Positions 31,637-40,738 of a stretch of DNA of 64,000 bases are shown one piece after another (within the stretch, counting starts at the first letter, position 1; every line of letters starts with the position of its first letter). The stretch comes from Phytohabitans sp052068095. GTDB lineage: Bacteria > Actinomycetota > Actinomycetes > Mycobacteriales > Micromonosporaceae. Where the stretch lies: positions 186,001 through 250,000 of the forward strand of contig NZ_JBQHDG010000002.1 of assembly GCF_052068095.1 (NCBI RefSeq). Reading direction: 5' to 3'. The notes below the pieces were generated by a model. That model saw only the letters and a list, made by a program, of their open reading frames with translations, had not been told where the DNA came from and made no database searches. The translations under genes were made by a program, and so were the position numbers.

Positions 31637-32632
31637 CTAGACGCGGACGAGCATCTTGCCGAGGTTGGTGCCGCGCAGCAGGCCGAGGAAGGCGTCCGGC
31701 GCGTTTTCCAGACCGTCCACTATGGTCTCGTCGTAGCGGATGCGGCCCTCGCGCAGCCACTGCGCCATCTCGGCGTAGAAGGCGGGCGCCAGGTGGCCGT
31801 ACGACGTGACGATGAAGCCGCGCAGTGTCAGCTGCTTGCCGATCGCGAGCGCGAGGTTGCGCGGCGCGGGTGTCGGCTCGGTCGCGTTGTACTGGGCGAT
31901 CGCCCCGCACAGCGCCACCCGGCCGTGGGTGTGCAGCGCACTGATCGCGGCCTCCAGGTGCTCGCCGCCCACGTTGTCGAAGTAGACGTCGATGCCGTCG
32001 GGCGCGGCCTCGCGCAGCCGCTCGCGGACCGGGCTGTCGTGGTAGTCGAAGGCGGCGTCGAAGCCGAGCCCGCGCACGTACTCTACTTTGGACGGTGAGC
32101 CGGCGCTGCCGACCACGCGGGCGGCGCCGCGGAGCTTGGCGATCTGGCCGGCGAGGCTGCCGACCGCGCCGGCCGCGCCGGAGACGAAGACGGTCTCGCC
32201 CTCCTTCATCGGCGCGATCTCGACCAGCCCGACGTACGCGGTGAGGCCCGGCCCACCCAGCGGCCCCAGGTACGCGGTCGCCGGCGCGGCCTTCGTGTCG
32301 AGCACGCGCGTGCGGGCGGCGGGGAGGACGGCGAGGTCGCGCCAGCCGGAGTTGTGCACCACGACGTCGCCGACCGCGCGGTCGGGTGACTCGGAGGCGA
32401 TCACCTCGCCGACCGCGGCGCCGTCGAGCGGGGCGTCGAGCTGGAAGGGCGGGACGTAGGACTTCACGTCGTTCATCCGGCCGCGCATGTAGGGGTCGAC
32501 GGACATCACCTCGTTGCGCACCAGCACCTGGCCGGGCTCCAGCGCCGGCACGGGCACCTCGACGAGACGGAAGTTGTCCGGCTCGGGCCAGCCGCTCGGG
32601 CGGGAGGCGAGGTGGATCTCGCGCGCCTTCAC
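31637..32632 (-). CDS. NADP-dependent MDR-family oxidoreductase (leukotriene B4 12-hydroxydehydrogenase/curcumin reductase type)
   Basis: A 331-aa zinc-independent medium-chain reductase that reduces alpha,beta-unsaturated ketones or aldehydes. Visible marks are SVDPYMRGRMND, GGPGLTAYVGLVEIA, the cofactor motif FVSGAAGAVGSLAGQIAKLRGA, ARVVGSAGSPSKVEYV, DVYFDNVGGEHLEAA, GAIAQYN and RGFIVTSY. The GTG start overlaps the ohr stop as GTGA (32629-32632), so it belongs to the ohrR-ohr operon. A role in clearing reactive lipid-peroxidation carbonyls alongside Ohr is plausible (inference). Confidence 0.9.
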   Translation of the reverse strand: MKAREIHLASRPSGWPEPDNFRLVEVPVPALEPGQVLVRNEVMSVDPYMRGRMNDVKSYVPPFQLDAPLDGAAVGEVIASESPDRAVGDVVVHNSGWRDLAVLPAARTRVLDTKAAPATAYLGPLGGPGLTAYVGLVEIAPMKEGETVFVSGAAGAVGSLAGQIAKLRGAARVVGSAGSPSKVEYVRGLGFDAAFDYHDSPVRERLREAAPDGIDVYFDNVGGEHLEAAISALHTHGRVALCGAIAQYNATEPTPAPRNLALAIGKQLTLRGFIVTSYGHLAPAFYAEMAQWLREGRIRYDETIVDGLENAPDAFLGLLRGTNLGKMLVRV

Positions 32633-33048
32633 TCGGCCACCACCAGGTCGACGTCGACGTTGCCGCGGGTGGCGTTGGAGTACGGGCAGACCTGGTGTGC
32701 CTTGCCGACGAGGTCTTCGGCCAGCTCGCGGGCGACGCCGGGCAGCGTGACCTCGAGCGTGACCGCGAGGCCGAACCCGCCGGCGTCGTTGGGGCCGATG
32801 CCCACGCGGGCGGTCACCGCCGAGCCGGTGGCGTCCACCTTGGCGCGCTTGGCGACGCCCTTGAGCGCGGAGTGGAAGCAGGCCGCGTAGCCCGCCGCGA
32901 ACAGCTGCTCCGGGTTGGTCGCCCCGCCCGGGCCGCCCATCGCCTTGGGCACGGCCAGATCCGCCTCGAACAGGCCGTCGGAGGCTCGGACATGTCCGCT
33001 GCGTCCATCGCCCGTCGCGAGGGCCTCGGCGGTGTAGAGCACGCGCAT
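32629..33048 (-). CDS. ohr: Organic hydroperoxide resistance protein Ohr
   Basis: A 139-aa OsmC/Ohr-family thiol peroxidase that reduces organic hydroperoxides with its redox cysteines Cys57 (YAACFHSAL) and Cys121 (HQVCPYS). The conserved Arg/Glu partners are represented by the RSGHVRASDG and NPEQLFAAGYAA blocks. It starts 6 bases after the ohrR stop and is coupled to the downstream reductase. Regulated by OhrR. Confidence 0.95.
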   Translation of the reverse strand: MRVLYTAEALATGDGRSGHVRASDGLFEADLAVPKAMGGPGGATNPEQLFAAGYAACFHSALKGVAKRAKVDATGSAVTARVGIGPNDAGGFGLAVTLEVTLPGVARELAEDLVGKAHQVCPYSNATRGNVDVDLVVAE

Positions 33049-33054
33049 GCGGCA

Positions 33055-33504
33055 TCATCCCTTCGTCGGTGTCGCGCTTTCGCGCAGTGACCCGGCCAGC
33101 CGGGTCAGCGTGCTGTGCAATGTGGACAGCTCGGCCACGGACAGCCCGGTGGCCGCCGCCAGCGTCGCGGGTATCTTCCGGGCGCGGCGCCGCAGCGCCG
33201 TACCACCCGGGGTCAGGTGGACCTCGACGACGCGCTCGTCGCCGGCGGACCGCTCGCGGGTGACCAGGCCCGCGCCTTCGAGGCGCTTCAGCAGCGGCGA
33301 CAGCGTGCCGCTGTCGAGGTCGAGGGCCGCGCCCAGCTCACCCACCGTGCGCCCGTCGCGCTCCCAGAGCAGCAACAGGACCAGATATTGCGGGTATGTG
33401 AGGCCGAGCGGGTCGAGCAGCGGACGGTAGAGCGCGTTGGCCGCGCGGGCCGCGTTGTGCAGCGCGAAGCACACCTGGTGCCGCAGCAACAACTCCTCGT
33501 CCAC
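33055..33504 (-). CDS. ohrR: Organic peroxide sensor OhrR (MarR family)
   Basis: A 149-aa MarR-type repressor with the OhrR N-terminal sensing cysteine in LLLRHQVCFALHNAARAANALYRPLLDPLGLTYPQYLVLLLLWE, and HTH VGELGAALDLDSGTLSPLLKRLEGAGLVTRERSAGDERVVEVHLT. It represses the operon until the cysteine is oxidised. I place the start at GTG 33504, 7 bases after TACGGT; GTG 33513 is possible. A perfect palindromic operator lies just upstream at 33520-33536. Confidence 0.93.
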   Translation of the reverse strand: MDEELLLRHQVCFALHNAARAANALYRPLLDPLGLTYPQYLVLLLLWERDGRTVGELGAALDLDSGTLSPLLKRLEGAGLVTRERSAGDERVVEVHLTPGGTALRRRARKIPATLAAATGLSVAELSTLHSTLTRLAGSLRESATPTKG

Positions 33505-33519
33505 GTCCCTCACCGTAGC

Positions 33520-33536
33520 GCGCAATTCAATTGCGC
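33520..33536. promoter_or_regulatory. OhrR operator
   Basis: GCGCAATTCAATTGCGC, a palindrome of 8-base arms around a central C, lies between the divergent ohrR and cyclase genes. AATT-containing palindromes are typical OhrR sites. It overlaps the upstream promoter region of both genes. Confidence 0.8.
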
Positions 33537-33576
33537 ACAACTTGTCCGGGCGGGCCGGTGACTCTACCGTCCTCCC

Positions 33577-34338
33577 ATGACGCTGCTCGCGGACCTCGTG
33601 GCCGCCCTCGACTCCGGCACGATCGAGGTGGTCGACCTCACCGCTCCCCTGTCCTCGCGGACCCCGATCATCGCGCTGCCCGAGCAGTTCGGGCAGACCA
33701 GCCGCTTCGGGCTCGCCCAGATCAGCCGGTACGACGACGCCGGCCCCGCCTGGTACTGGAACAACTTCACCAGCGGTGAGCACACCGGCACCCACTTCGA
33801 CGCGCCGATCCACTGGGTGACCGGCCGCGACCTGCCCGACGTCTCCCGCGTGCCGGCCGGCGACCTCGTGGCGCCGGCCGTGGTGCTCGACTTCACCGCC
33901 CGGGTCGCCGGCAACCCCGACGCGCTGCTGGAGGTCGCCGACATCGAGGCGTGGCAGGAGGAGCACGGCCCGCTCCCGGCCGGCGGGTGGCTGCTCGTCC
34001 GCACCGGGTGGGACGCCCGCGCCGACGACGACGCGGCGTACCTCAACGCCGGCCGCACCCCCGGCATGTCGGTGGCCTGCGCGAAGTGGCTGGCCGAGGA
34101 GGCGCCGGTGCGGGGTGTGGGCGTGGAGACGGTCGGCACGGACGCGGGCGCGTCCCACTCGTTCGACCCGCCGTTCCCCTGCCACTCGTACCTGCTGGGC
34201 GCCGGCAAGTACGGCCTCACCCAGCTGCGCAACCTCGCCCAGCTGCCACCCACCGGCGCGGTGCTGGTGACCGGCCCGCTGCCGATCGTGGACGGCTCCG
34301 GCAGCCCCTGCCGCGTGCTCGCGCTCGTCGAGCGGTGA
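33577..34338 (+). CDS. Cyclase family protein (kynurenine formamidase-like)
   Basis: A 253-aa metal-dependent hydrolase or isomerase of the cyclase family, with the metal motif HTGTHFDAPIH (69-79) and a downstream GVGVETVGTDAG block. Family members include arylformamidases and isatin hydrolases. ATG 33577 lies 6 bases after TACCGT (33565-33570), so a leaderless transcript is likely. Its stop overlaps the start of the TPP enzyme (GTGA), suggesting a shared pathway that degrades an acylated or ring compound (inference). Confidence 0.88.
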   Translation: MTLLADLVAALDSGTIEVVDLTAPLSSRTPIIALPEQFGQTSRFGLAQISRYDDAGPAWYWNNFTSGEHTGTHFDAPIHWVTGRDLPDVSRVPAGDLVAPAVVLDFTARVAGNPDALLEVADIEAWQEEHGPLPAGGWLLVRTGWDARADDDAAYLNAGRTPGMSVACAKWLAEEAPVRGVGVETVGTDAGASHSFDPPFPCHSYLLGAGKYGLTQLRNLAQLPPTGAVLVTGPLPIVDGSGSPCRVLALVER

Positions 34339-36038
34339 ACGTAGCGGAGGCGGTCGGCCACGCCCTGGCCGAGCGGGGCGTGCGGGACGTGTTCGGCGTG
34401 GTGGGCAGCGGCAACTTCCACGTGACGAACGCGCTCGTCGCGGCCGGAGCCCGCTTCCACCCCGCGGCCCACGAGGGCGGCGCGGCGAGCATGGCCGACG
34501 GGTACGCCCGCGTCTCCGGCCGCCTCGCCGTGCTGTCCGTGCACCAGGGCCCCGGCGTGACCAACGCGCTGACCGGCGTCGCCGAGGCGGCCAAGAGCCG
34601 CACCCCGCTGGTCGTGCTCGCCCCGGAGGCGACGAACCCACACTCCAACTTCCACATCGACCTGCCGTCCCTGGCCGCGTCGGTGGGCGCCACCTTCCGG
34701 CGGGTGACACCATCCACTGTGTACACAGATGTGGCGTGGGCCTGTGCGGCCGGTCAGACGGTGGTGTTGGGGTTGCCGCTGGACGTGCAGGGCCTACCGG
34801 CCGGCCCCGTTTCCGCCGGCGTGCCACCGGTTTCGCGGGATCTACCGGCCGGCACCGTTTCCGCCGGCGTGCCGCCGGATGCGCGGAATCTTCCGGCCGG
34901 CACCGTTTCCGCTGGCGTGCCGCCGGTTTCGCCGGACGCGCCGGGTGTCGGGTCCCTTGTGGACGCTCTCGCGGCGGCCCGGTGGCCGGTCTTCATCGCC
35001 GGCCGCGGCGCCGCCCGCCGGGGCGCGGCCGCCCGCACCGCGATCGCCGAGCTCGCCGCCCGCCGCGGCGCCCTTCTCGCCGTCTCCGCCGCCGCCCGCG
35101 GCCTGTTCGCCGGCGACCCGTGGTACCTCGACGTGTCCGGCGGCTTCGCCACCCCGCTCGCCGCCGAGCTCATCGCCGGCGCCGACCTCGTCGTCGCCTG
35201 GGGCAGCACCCTCAACATGTGGACCACCCGGCACGGCCGTCTGATCCCGCCCGGCGCCACCGTCGCCCAGGTCGACACGGACCCGGCCGCGCTCGGCCGG
35301 CACCGCGCGGTCGACGTGCCCGTGACCGGCGACGTGGTCGAGGTGGCCCGTACCTGCGCCGACGCGCTCGGCCACCACGCCGGCTGGCGCACGCCCGCGC
35401 TACGAGCAAGGATCGCGGCCGAGGGCCGCTGGCGCGACGTGCCGTTCGAAGACACCACCGCGGACGGCCGTATCGACCCGCGAACGCTGAGCATCGCGCT
35501 GGACGACCTCCTCCCCCGCGAACGGACGGTCGTCGTCGACTCGGGCAACTTCATGGGCTACCCGGCGATGTACATGTCGGTGCCGGACGCCGCCGGCTTC
35601 TGCTTCACCCAGGCGTTCCAGTCGATCGGCCTGGGCCTCGCCTCTGCCCTGGGCGCCGCGGTCGCCCGCCCCGACCGCCTGACGGTGGCCGCGCTGGGCG
35701 ACGGCGGCTTCCTGATGTCGGTCGCCGAGCTCACCACCGCCGTCCGCCTGGGCCTGCCACTGCTGGCGGTGGTCTACGACGACGCCGCGTACGGCGCCGA
35801 GGTCCACCACTTCGGCCCGCACCGCCACCCGCTCGACACGGTCACCTTCCCGGACACGGACCTGGCCGCGACCGCGCGCGGCTTCGGCTGCGAGGCCCTG
35901 ACCGTCCGCACCGAGGCCGACCTGCGCGGCGTCCACGCGTGGCTGGCCGGCGACCGCACCCGCCCGATGGTCGTGGACGCCAAAGTCGTCTCGACCGAGC
36001 CGTCCTGGTGGCTGGAGGAGGCCTTCCGCGGCCACTGA
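34335..36038 (+). CDS. Thiamine-pyrophosphate-dependent enzyme (acetolactate synthase/benzoylformate decarboxylase superfamily)
   Basis: A 567-aa protein with the three domains of TPP enzymes. The PYR domain contains the activating Glu47 in AAHEGGAASMADGYARVSG. The central domain (PVFIAGRGAARRG) is separated by a linker made of three 16-residue repeats (LPAGTVSAGVPP, DNA 34794-34937). The PP domain contains GDGGFLMSVAELTTAVRLGLPLLAVVYDDAAYG, where the usual NN of the magnesium motif is DD. Translationally coupled to the cyclase gene. The substrate is not evident. Confidence 0.86.
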   Translation: MNVAEAVGHALAERGVRDVFGVVGSGNFHVTNALVAAGARFHPAAHEGGAASMADGYARVSGRLAVLSVHQGPGVTNALTGVAEAAKSRTPLVVLAPEATNPHSNFHIDLPSLAASVGATFRRVTPSTVYTDVAWACAAGQTVVLGLPLDVQGLPAGPVSAGVPPVSRDLPAGTVSAGVPPDARNLPAGTVSAGVPPVSPDAPGVGSLVDALAAARWPVFIAGRGAARRGAAARTAIAELAARRGALLAVSAAARGLFAGDPWYLDVSGGFATPLAAELIAGADLVVAWGSTLNMWTTRHGRLIPPGATVAQVDTDPAALGRHRAVDVPVTGDVVEVARTCADALGHHAGWRTPALRARIAAEGRWRDVPFEDTTADGRIDPRTLSIALDDLLPRERTVVVDSGNFMGYPAMYMSVPDAAGFCFTQAFQSIGLGLASALGAAVARPDRLTVAALGDGGFLMSVAELTTAVRLGLPLLAVVYDDAAYGAEVHHFGPHRHPLDTVTFPDTDLAATARGFGCEALTVRTEADLRGVHAWLAGDRTRPMVVDAKVVSTEPSWWLEEAFRGH

Positions 36039-36100
36039 GGTTATCCACAGATCGATCCTGGCCGGTTGCTCAGGCGAGCCTCGTCGGCGACAGTCGCCGA

Positions 36101-37021
36101 ATGAACCCGGAACTGCGGGCCCTGCTCGACCGCAATGGCGGCGTCGCGACGCGCGACGAGGTGTGCCGCGTGGTGCCGACCTGGGTGCTGGAGTGGGCGT
36201 GCCGGGTCGGCGACGTGCGCCGGCTCCTTCCGGGTGTCTACGTGGACGGCACTGTGGCCGGCGAGCCCGCGGTGCTCCGGCAGGCAGCCGTGCGCTATGC
36301 CGGCGGGCGCGCGGCGATCAGCCATACGACCGCCTTGGACGTGTGGGGGCTGCGGCCCGCCGATCGTGACGAACCGGTCCACGTCAGTGTCCCTTTCGGG
36401 GTGCGGCTGCGCTTTCGCCAGCTGGTAGTGGTTCACCAACGCCGAGGCCTGCGGATCGAGGCACCGGACGTGGTCGTCCGCCGCAGCCTGCCGGTCACCC
36501 GTCTGGAGACCACGCTCGTCGATGCGTGGCCGCTCCTATCACCCGACCAGCGACCGGCTCCCGTGATCACGGCCGTCAGTGGCCGCCTCACCACGCCGGA
36601 GCGAGTCTTGGCGGCGCTGGAAACCGCGCCCCGACTCACCGACCGAGCCACGATGCGCGTATTGCTGGACCGCCTCGCCGCGGGTTGCCACAGCGCCCTC
36701 GAAATCTGGGGTCACGACCATGTGTTCGCGGGACCCGGCATGCCGCCGTTCGAGCGTCAAGTGCGGGTGCGCCTCGGTGGGCGGACGTTCTACCTCGACG
36801 TGTGGGCGCCCGAGGAGCGGGTTGACTTCGAGTTGGATGGCGTTGCTTCGCACGGATCCCCCGACCAGCGGGAGGCGGATCTGCGGCGAGACGCCCAGTT
36901 GGCAGCGCACGGGATTCAGGTGGTCCGCTTTACCCACCGACGATTGTTCTTTGAGACGGATGTGGTGCGGCGGGAGGTCCTGGACGTCCTCACCGCCGCC
37001 GTGGCGCCGCATGATCGGTAG
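36101..37021 (+). CDS. DUF559-type nuclease-fold protein with AbiEi-like N-terminus
   Basis: A 306-aa protein. Residues 1-100 resemble the winged-helix AbiEi antitoxin N-domain (GGVATRDEVCRVVPTWVLEWACRVGDVRRLLPGVYVD, AISHTTALDVWGL). The C-terminal 90 residues are a Vsr/PD-(D/E)XK-like DUF559 fold: TFYLDVWAPEERVDFELDGVASHG followed by DLRRDAQLAAHGIQVVRFTHRRLF. This pairing is common in actinobacteria without a known toxin partner. No toxin gene lies adjacent. The stop codon sits inside the left arm of repeat A copy 3. Function unknown. Confidence 0.8.
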   Translation: MNPELRALLDRNGGVATRDEVCRVVPTWVLEWACRVGDVRRLLPGVYVDGTVAGEPAVLRQAAVRYAGGRAAISHTTALDVWGLRPADRDEPVHVSVPFGVRLRFRQLVVVHQRRGLRIEAPDVVVRRSLPVTRLETTLVDAWPLLSPDQRPAPVITAVSGRLTTPERVLAALETAPRLTDRATMRVLLDRLAAGCHSALEIWGHDHVFAGPGMPPFERQVRVRLGGRTFYLDVWAPEERVDFELDGVASHGSPDQREADLRRDAQLAAHGIQVVRFTHRRLFFETDVVRREVLDVLTAAVAPHDR

Positions 37022-37075
37022 CCCGCAACCTGTGCGACACGCCGGGAAGACTCCGGTTTCCGGGCTAACGATCAA
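37011..37075. repeat. Convergent-junction hairpin repeat, family A, copy 3
   Basis: Left arm ATGATCGGTAGCCCG (37011-37025) and right arm CGGGCTAACGATCAA (37061-37075) form a near-perfect stem; the interior differs from copies 1 and 2. It lies between convergent genes and contains the stop codon TAG (37019-37021) of the upstream gene. Confidence 0.8.
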
Positions 37076-37083
37076 GAAGTCGG

Positions 37084-39573
37084 TCAGGCGGGTGGGCGGT
37101 TTCGGAGGGCGATGACTGTGGCGCCCTGGTGGAGGCTTGTGGCTAGGGAGCCGCGGGCGCCGTCTACGCCGTCGCGCAGCGCCTCCAAAAGCTCGCCGGC
37201 CTTCATCGCGCGGCCGAACAGGTGGCCCTGGCCGGCCGTGCAGCCCAGCTCCCACAGGGCTTGGCGCTGGTCGGCGGTCTCGACGCCCTCCGCGACCACG
37301 GTCAGGCCGAGCGAGCGGCCCAGCTCCACAGTGGAGCGGACCGCGGCGGCGGCCTGGGCGGAGGTGCGCATCGCGGCGACGAAGGTGCGGTCGATCTTCA
37401 GCTCGTGCACCGGGATCTCGGAGACGACGGAGAGCGTCGAGTGGCCGGTGCCGAAGTCGTCGAGCGCGAGACGCACGCCCGCGTTGCGCAGGCCGGTCAG
37501 CACGCGCTCGACCGCCTGGAGCTGGCCCACCGAGGCGGTCTCGGCCAGCTCCAGCACCAGCGAGCCGGGGTCGAGGTGGTGGGCGCGCAGCTCGTCGAGG
37601 ACAAGCCCGGGGAACGCGGGGTCGAGCAGGCTGTGCGGCGACACGTTGAGCGCGACGGCCAGGTCGAAGCCGGCGGACCGCCACTCGCGGAGGCCGAGGA
37701 GCGCCTGGCGCAGCACCCGGGCGGTGAACGCGCCGAGCAGGTCGGAGCGCTCGACGATGGGCAGCCACTGCTTGGGCAGCAGCACGCCGTGGCGGGGGTG
37801 GGCCCAGCGGGTGAGCGCCTCGGCCGCGACCGCCTCGCCGCTGCCGAGGTCGACGATCGGCTGGAAGCGGACGGTGAACTCGCCCTCGGCCACCGCGCGG
37901 GCCAGCTCGCCGCCGAGCGAGAGCTGGCGGTGGTCGGCGGTGTCGCGGCCATGCTGGTAGTCCACGATGGACACACCGGCGCGCTTGGCCTGGTACATCG
38001 CGACGTCGGCGCGGCGCAGCAGCTCGCCCGCGCTCACGCCGGGGCCGGCGAGCGCGATGCCCGCGCTGGCCTGCACCGTGACCTGCATGCCGGCCAGCGC
38101 GACCGGCTCGCGGAGGCAGTCGAGGATGCGGCGGGCGCGGTGGATCGCGGTGGCCGGGGCGGGCAGGTTGTCGAGCAGGATCGCGAACTCGTCGCCGCCC
38201 AGCCGGGCCACCACCGCGCCGTTGTCTTTCGCGGCCGCCTCGAGCCGGCCGCCGAGGTCGACCAGCAGCTGGTCGCCGAAGGCGTGGCCGAGCGTGTCGT
38301 TGACCTCCTTGAACCTGTTGAGGTCGACGAGCGCCAGCGCGCGGGTGCCGCTGCCCGGGCGCTCCTGCGCGGTGCCGAGGAGGTCGAGCAGGGCACGCCT
38401 GTTGGCGAGGCCGGTGAGCGGGTCGCGGCGCGCGTCGTCGGCGTGCCGCTCGGACTGCTGGTGCAGCTCGGCGTAGGCGCGGGCGTTGAGGATCGCGGTG
38501 GTGAGCGACGCGCCGAACGCGCGCAGCGTGCTCTCCTCCCGCCCCTGGATGCCACCGGTGGTCGGTGGCAGGGCGAGCCGCAGCACGCCGATCGCGCTGC
38601 CGTCGCGGCCGCCGAGGAGGCGGCTGGCGGTCAGCGTGGCCGGCGGGGGCGCCGCGCTGGACGGCCCGTCGTAGAGCACGCCGTCGGCGTCGGCGCGGAC
38701 CAGCCGGCACGGCTCGACGTCCCAGAGCTCGACCTGGGCCTGGCGGGCGCCGAAGACCGCGACCGCCCCGCGCGCCGCGGTGCGCAGCACCCCGTCGAGG
38801 TCGACGCCGTTGAGCGCGTCGGTGGCGGCGGCGAGCTGCTCCCAGGTGGTGCGCTCGGCGCGCAGGTGCAGCCGGTGCATGTAGACGAGGTAGACGACGA
38901 GCTGGGCCGGCGGGATGGCGATCAGCAGCCCGGGGTCGAGCCCGACGAGCGCGAGGGCGGCGCCGGCCAGCAGGACGGAGGCGACGTTGAGCGCGAGCCG
39001 CACGTCGAGGTCGGTGCGGAAGATCTGCGCCCAGGGCCGGCCGGTGGCGAGCACCAGCGTGGCCAGCATGATGATCTCCTCGACCGCGATCAGCGCGACC
39101 GCGGCGAGCAGCAGGGCCGGCGGGTAGACGCTCCACGGCTGGGTGAGCAGGTCGCCCTCCAGGGAGGGGCGGACGCCGGCCAGCCACACCGCGTATGTCG
39201 CCGCGGTGGCGGCGAGGATGTCCTTGCCGCTGTTGTGCAGGGCCTTGTGCGCGGAGGCGCCGTTGTGGCGGACCACGAGCCGGGCGGCGGTGACGCCGGC
39301 GGCCGTGCAGACGATCGCCCACGCGGGCGGCAGCCCGAGCACCAGCACGAGCAGGAACGCCGAGGAGGCGCTGAACCGGATCTGCGTGCGGATGCGGACC
39401 GGTGCCGAGCAGGCGACGCCCACACCGGCGAGGCTCACCGCGACGACGAGGTAGATGACCTCCGCCGGCGGTGGGACGGTCAGATGGGCGATGGCCCAGG
39501 CCACGCAGCCGGCGGCCAGAAACAGGACGAGACCGGTCAACAGCCGTAGCTGCCCGGTCTCACCCTTCCGCAC
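37084..39573 (-). CDS. Membrane GGDEF-EAL cyclic di-GMP enzyme
   Basis: An 829-aa protein. About six to eight membrane segments (12-235) are followed by a GAF-like region (245-365), a GGDEF domain with intact LGGDEF (458-463) and an EAL domain with AEALTRW (584-590) and DDFGTG (705-710). Both catalytic signatures are present, so synthesis and hydrolysis of c-di-GMP are both possible. No RxxD inhibitory site lies at the usual place before GGDEF. In actinomycetes such proteins control development. Monocistronic, with a long upstream gap. Confidence 0.92.
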   Translation of the reverse strand: MRKGETGQLRLLTGLVLFLAAGCVAWAIAHLTVPPPAEVIYLVVAVSLAGVGVACSAPVRIRTQIRFSASSAFLLVLVLGLPPAWAIVCTAAGVTAARLVVRHNGASAHKALHNSGKDILAATAATYAVWLAGVRPSLEGDLLTQPWSVYPPALLLAAVALIAVEEIIMLATLVLATGRPWAQIFRTDLDVRLALNVASVLLAGAALALVGLDPGLLIAIPPAQLVVYLVYMHRLHLRAERTTWEQLAAATDALNGVDLDGVLRTAARGAVAVFGARQAQVELWDVEPCRLVRADADGVLYDGPSSAAPPPATLTASRLLGGRDGSAIGVLRLALPPTTGGIQGREESTLRAFGASLTTAILNARAYAELHQQSERHADDARRDPLTGLANRRALLDLLGTAQERPGSGTRALALVDLNRFKEVNDTLGHAFGDQLLVDLGGRLEAAAKDNGAVVARLGGDEFAILLDNLPAPATAIHRARRILDCLREPVALAGMQVTVQASAGIALAGPGVSAGELLRRADVAMYQAKRAGVSIVDYQHGRDTADHRQLSLGGELARAVAEGEFTVRFQPIVDLGSGEAVAAEALTRWAHPRHGVLLPKQWLPIVERSDLLGAFTARVLRQALLGLREWRSAGFDLAVALNVSPHSLLDPAFPGLVLDELRAHHLDPGSLVLELAETASVGQLQAVERVLTGLRNAGVRLALDDFGTGHSTLSVVSEIPVHELKIDRTFVAAMRTSAQAAAAVRSTVELGRSLGLTVVAEGVETADQRQALWELGCTAGQGHLFGRAMKAGELLEALRDGVDGARGSLATSLHQGATVIALRNRPPA

Positions 39574-40081
39574 GCCGACCTGTCCCTTCCACTGTGGAGG
39601 GTTTCCATCGACCGATTGACATCCGGTCAGGTTACCGCAGCGGAGAGTGAGATCGACACCCCGGGAGAGGCTCAGCCCCAGTCGATGTTGCGCCGCATGG
39701 CCGTCCTCCCTCCGTGTCGCCCACAGACACGGTAGGGAGAGTTCGCCCCGGAAAGGAAGGTTAAAACGTCCCTTGCACCAGACTGAGCCTATTCAGACCG
39801 ATCTGTGCCATAACGTCATGTTGCCGCCACGCTCCGCAACCGCGCTGGGCCGCGCCCGTCACCCGGGAGGGACCACGCGCGGTAACCCTCAATCGGCACT
39901 TTACCCAGCTCACGTCACACAGGCATCATGGGTTTCACTTAGGAGGGGATCCCATCGACGGATGATCGCGGCCCGTATCGACGAGGTTCTACCAGATACC
40001 CGCGGTGACCTGGCACCCACAGTGCACTCCGGACCCAGAGCCGGTAACGAACGCGTGACGGCCGCCCGGTACGCTCGCGCG
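39574..40081. other. Long divergent intergenic region
   Basis: 508 bases between the c-di-GMP enzyme (minus) and TetR (plus). It holds one TCCACTGTGGA palindrome (39588-39598) and AGGAGG at 39941-39946, whose 15-base distance to the ATG at 39962 is too long. Sequence upstream of 40082 can be read in frame with TetR but does not look like a regulator N-terminus. I see no RNA gene. Confidence 0.5.
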
Positions 40082-40726
40082 GTGGAGGATTCGGGTGCGT
40101 TACGGCGGCGTGGCCGTCCCCGGGACCCCGATATGGAGACGCGGGTCTACAGCGTCGTCGTCCTGGTGTTCGCCGAAAAGGGCTGGGCGGGCTTCACGCT
40201 GGACGAGGTGGCCCGCCGTTCCGGCGTCGGAAAGGCCTCGGTCTACCTGCGGTGGCGCGACAAGCGGGAGCTGCTGCTCGCGGCGATGCGCGCCCGGCTG
40301 GAGCCGTTCCAGGGCTGGACCCACACCGGCGACCTGCGCGCCGACCTCAAGACCATGGCGCGGTACGTGTTCCACATGTACTGGGGGTGGGCCGGCCTGG
40401 CGATCATGCGGCTCTGGCTGGACGCCCGCACCTACCCCGACCTCTTCGCCGACCTGCGCGACTTCTACCTGTTCGGCAGCGTGCGCACGGTGGAGGCGAT
40501 GATCGCCGCGGCGGTCGACCGGGGCGAGCTGCCCGAGGGCACCGAGCCCGCGCTGGTGCTGGGCACGATGTTCGGCGTCGCCACCGTGCAGGTCTCGATG
40601 GCGCCGCCCGCCCCGGGCGAAGACGTGACCGCCCGCACCGAGGAGTACGTCGACCGCCTCGTCGACATGGTGCTCGTCGGCCTCCGCGGCGGCCACACCC
40701 CAGGCCACCAGACCACCGTTCGCTAG
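40082..40726 (+). CDS. TetR-family transcriptional regulator
   Basis: A 214-aa regulator with HTH GFTLDEVARRSGVGKASVYLRWRDKRELLLAAM and a ligand-binding domain. The GTG at 40082 is taken as start because it lies 6 bases after TACGCT (40070-40075), the leaderless signature; GTG 40055 and ATG 39962 are alternatives. The target and ligand are unknown. The 3' end converges on the sigma-factor gene, and both stops lie in near-repeats of CGCTAGACCACC. Confidence 0.88.
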   Translation: MEDSGALRRRGRPRDPDMETRVYSVVVLVFAEKGWAGFTLDEVARRSGVGKASVYLRWRDKRELLLAAMRARLEPFQGWTHTGDLRADLKTMARYVFHMYWGWAGLAIMRLWLDARTYPDLFADLRDFYLFGSVRTVEAMIAAAVDRGELPEGTEPALVLGTMFGVATVQVSMAPPAPGEDVTARTEEYVDRLVDMVLVGLRGGHTPGHQTTVR

Positions 40727-40738
40727 ACCACCCATGCG

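Noticed and set aside
39647..40081. An N-terminal extension of the TetR gene
   Set aside because: In-frame codons extend to 39647 but the translated sequence does not resemble a regulator, and the leaderless box fits GTG 40082.
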